From assembly GCA_947306845.1 (NCBI GenBank), contig CAMZHP010000189.1, positions 1 through 6,550 on the forward strand: DNA of 6,550 nucleotides, written 5' to 3'. Source of the stretch: an uncultured Prevotellaceae bacterium. Its GTDB lineage: Bacteria; Bacteroidota; Bacteroidia; Bacteroidales; Bacteroidaceae. Below the pieces are notes generated by a model that was given only the letters and a program-made list of their open reading frames with translations, was not told the origin of the DNA and made no database searches. Position numbers and translations under genes: made by a program. Position 1 is the stretch's first letter. Every line of letters begins with the position of its first letter. Of the stretch, positions 5,866-6,550 are shown one piece after another.

Positions 5866-5881
5866 TGGCACGTTGCTTGCA
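5866..5881 (+). promoter_or_regulatory. Sigma-54 (RpoN) -24/-12 promoter of hsp20
   Basis: CTGGCACGTTGCTTGCA (5865-5881) fits YTGGCACG-N4-TTGCW at every position. The invariant GG (5867-5868) and GC (5879-5880) are separated by exactly 10 bp as the sigma-54 holoenzyme requires. The predicted start is near 5892, giving a leader of about 75 nt before ATG 5967. No TAnnTTTG box was recognised for this gene. Confidence 0.78.
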
Positions 5882-5952
5882 AGTATAGGGATGAGCGCGG
5901 CTGATAAGAGGCGGCTCAAAAAACGAGAAAATTCAATAACCATTTAAAAGAT

Positions 5953-5957
5953 AGGAG
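5953..5957 (+). promoter_or_regulatory. Shine-Dalgarno-like AGGAG before hsp20
   Basis: AGGAG lies 9 nt before ATG 5967 and supports that start over the internal ATG at 5976. Such a sequence is unusual among the genes of this window, whose starts lack it. Confidence 0.5.
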
Positions 5958-5966
5958 ACAAAAATC

Positions 5967-6392
5967 ATGAGACGTATGCAAAGAGATTATTGGTTGCCAG
6001 AACTTTTCAACGACCTGATGAATGTGGGACTCGGTACCACAAAGACTTGCAACACGGCACCTGCCATCAACGTGAAGGAGACCGACGACGCCTATATCGT
6101 GGAGGTGGCTGCCCCGGGCTTAAAGAAGGAGGACTTTTTCGTGAACATCAACGACGAGGGAAACCTGGTGATCAAGATGGAACAAAAGGAGGCTGACCGC
6201 GAGCAAAATGAGAAGGCACACTATCTGCGCCGTGAGTTCTCTTACACGAAGTATGAGCAGACCCTGATCCTGCCTGACGACGTGGCCAAGGACAAGATTG
6301 GTGCCCGCGTGAGCGAGGGTATCCTCACCGTCACCCTTCCCAAGGTGGAGGAAGCAAAGGTGAAACTCGCTCGGTCAATCAATATTGATTAA
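5967..6392 (+). CDS. hsp20: Small heat-shock protein, Hsp20/alpha-crystallin family
   Basis: This 141-residue cytoplasmic holdase binds unfolding proteins without ATP and keeps them refoldable by DnaK and ClpB. The N-terminal arm (1-33) carries WLPELFNDL, which usually guides oligomer formation and client binding. The alpha-crystallin domain runs from about 34 to 130: INVKETDDAYIVEVAAPGLKKEDF, then NLVIKMEQ, an EKAHYLRREFSYTKYEQTLILP block, and the signature A113-R-V-S-E-G-I-L-T-V-T-L-P-K. The short tail ends SINID, with the I-x-I motif at 138-140 that docks into a neighbouring subunit. Nothing is missing. It is divergent from the CapA-like gene, separated by 222 nt holding both promoters. 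Control is probably by sigma-54 (5866-5881) with a bound activator; the approximately 75-nt leader showed no convincing RNA thermometer. It appears monocistronic, ending at a terminator 58 nt downstream. Confidence 0.97.
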   Translation: MRRMQRDYWLPELFNDLMNVGLGTTKTCNTAPAINVKETDDAYIVEVAAPGLKKEDFFVNINDEGNLVIKMEQKEADREQNEKAHYLRREFSYTKYEQTLILPDDVAKDKIGARVSEGILTVTLPKVEEAKVKLARSINID

Positions 6393-6450
6393 ATGTTTTA
6401 AGTTGAAGTGATAAGGTTTTATTGTGATTAGGATTTAGGTTATGATTGCA

Positions 6451-6479
6451 GGAGCGGATTTATTTCCGCCCCTTTTTTT
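6451..6479 (+). terminator. Intrinsic terminator of hsp20
   Basis: GGAGCGGA (6451-6458), loop TTTATT, TCCGCCCC (6465-6472), then seven T residues (6473-6479). Seven of the eight stem positions pair, with one A-C mismatch. Confidence 0.88.
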
Positions 6480-6497
6480 ATTCAATATTCAACACAA

Positions 6498-6550
6498 AGG
6501 CACAGAGATACAGAGGAATAAAAAACAAAAACTCTGTACCTCTGTGCCTC
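6498..6550. repeat. Long inverted repeat of the CACAGAG type, cut by the right edge
   Basis: AGGCACAGAGATACAGAG (6498-6515) pairs with CTCTGTACCTCTGTGCCT (6532-6549) at 17 of 18 positions around a 16-nt A-rich loop. The preceding AACACAA suggests that the arm may continue beyond the window. It lies just after the hsp20 terminator. It looks like a dispersed Bacteroidota intergenic palindrome rather than a second terminator. Confidence 0.8.

Noticed and set aside
5892..5966. RNA thermometer in the hsp20 leader
   Set aside because: Only a 5-bp TGAGC/GCTCA pairing with a 17-nt loop was found; no ROSE or fourU-like pairing to the AGGAG region.
6377..6390. Perfect 14-bp palindrome AATCAATATTGATT at the end of hsp20
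   Set aside because: It falls in the codons for the conserved I-x-I tail; one 7-bp-arm palindrome in a window this size is near chance expectation.
6408..6438. Loose 16-bp direct repeat (GTGATAAGGTTTTA / GTGATTAGGATTTA) after hsp20
   Set aside because: Only about three quarters identical in AT-rich DNA; too weak to call.

Overview
The window looks like Bacteroidales chromosome, most likely Prevotella or a close relative. Four things point there: a surface or secreted protein whose C-terminus has the IYNLNGQRV...KGIFIINGKKV pattern, followed by a small MKKMYISPAI-type protein; a DUF3109 cysteine-cluster protein; a TTTG / TAnnTTTG promoter of the Bacteroidota housekeeping type; and A-rich translation starts that mostly lack a Shine-Dalgarno sequence. 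This assignment rests on recognised protein style and was not checked by a search.

Layout. From 1 to 1252 on the plus strand lie the 3' end of a large extracellular multidomain protein and a 65-residue acidic protein, closed by a strong hairpin at 1257-1286. From 1371 to 5744 four genes all read on the minus strand. In transcription order they are a CapA/PGA_cap-family metallophosphatase-like exported protein, phosphoglycerate mutase (gpmI), uracil-DNA glycosylase (ung, 1 nt after gpmI) and a DUF3109 protein. Divergent from the CapA-like gene, an Hsp20 small heat-shock protein reads on the plus strand (5967-6392) and ends at a clear intrinsic terminator (6451-6479). The right edge cuts into a long inverted repeat of the CACAGAG type.

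The genes are ordinary; the interest is between them. (1) The hsp20 gene has a full match to the sigma-54 -24/-12 promoter, with a TGACAA-TT-TTGTCA inverted repeat upstream that could bind an enhancer-binding protein. (2) The minus-strand gene gaps are filled with tandem repeats of 7 bp (four different sequences) and 8 bp (one). Two heptad tracts touch or overlap stop codons (ung and the CapA-like gene), and one runs to within 2 nt of the DUF3109 start. Every consensus unit carries a stop codon on the strand these genes use, and because 7 and 8 are not multiples of 3, each tract stops translation in every frame. (3) The DUF3109 gene has no ATG at its expected start and probably begins at TTG.

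The genes do not form one pathway. gpmI and ung are probably translationally coupled. The others are neighbours separated by repeat-rich gaps. I found no tRNA, rRNA, CRISPR array, transposase or phage gene, and no convincing new multi-gene system.
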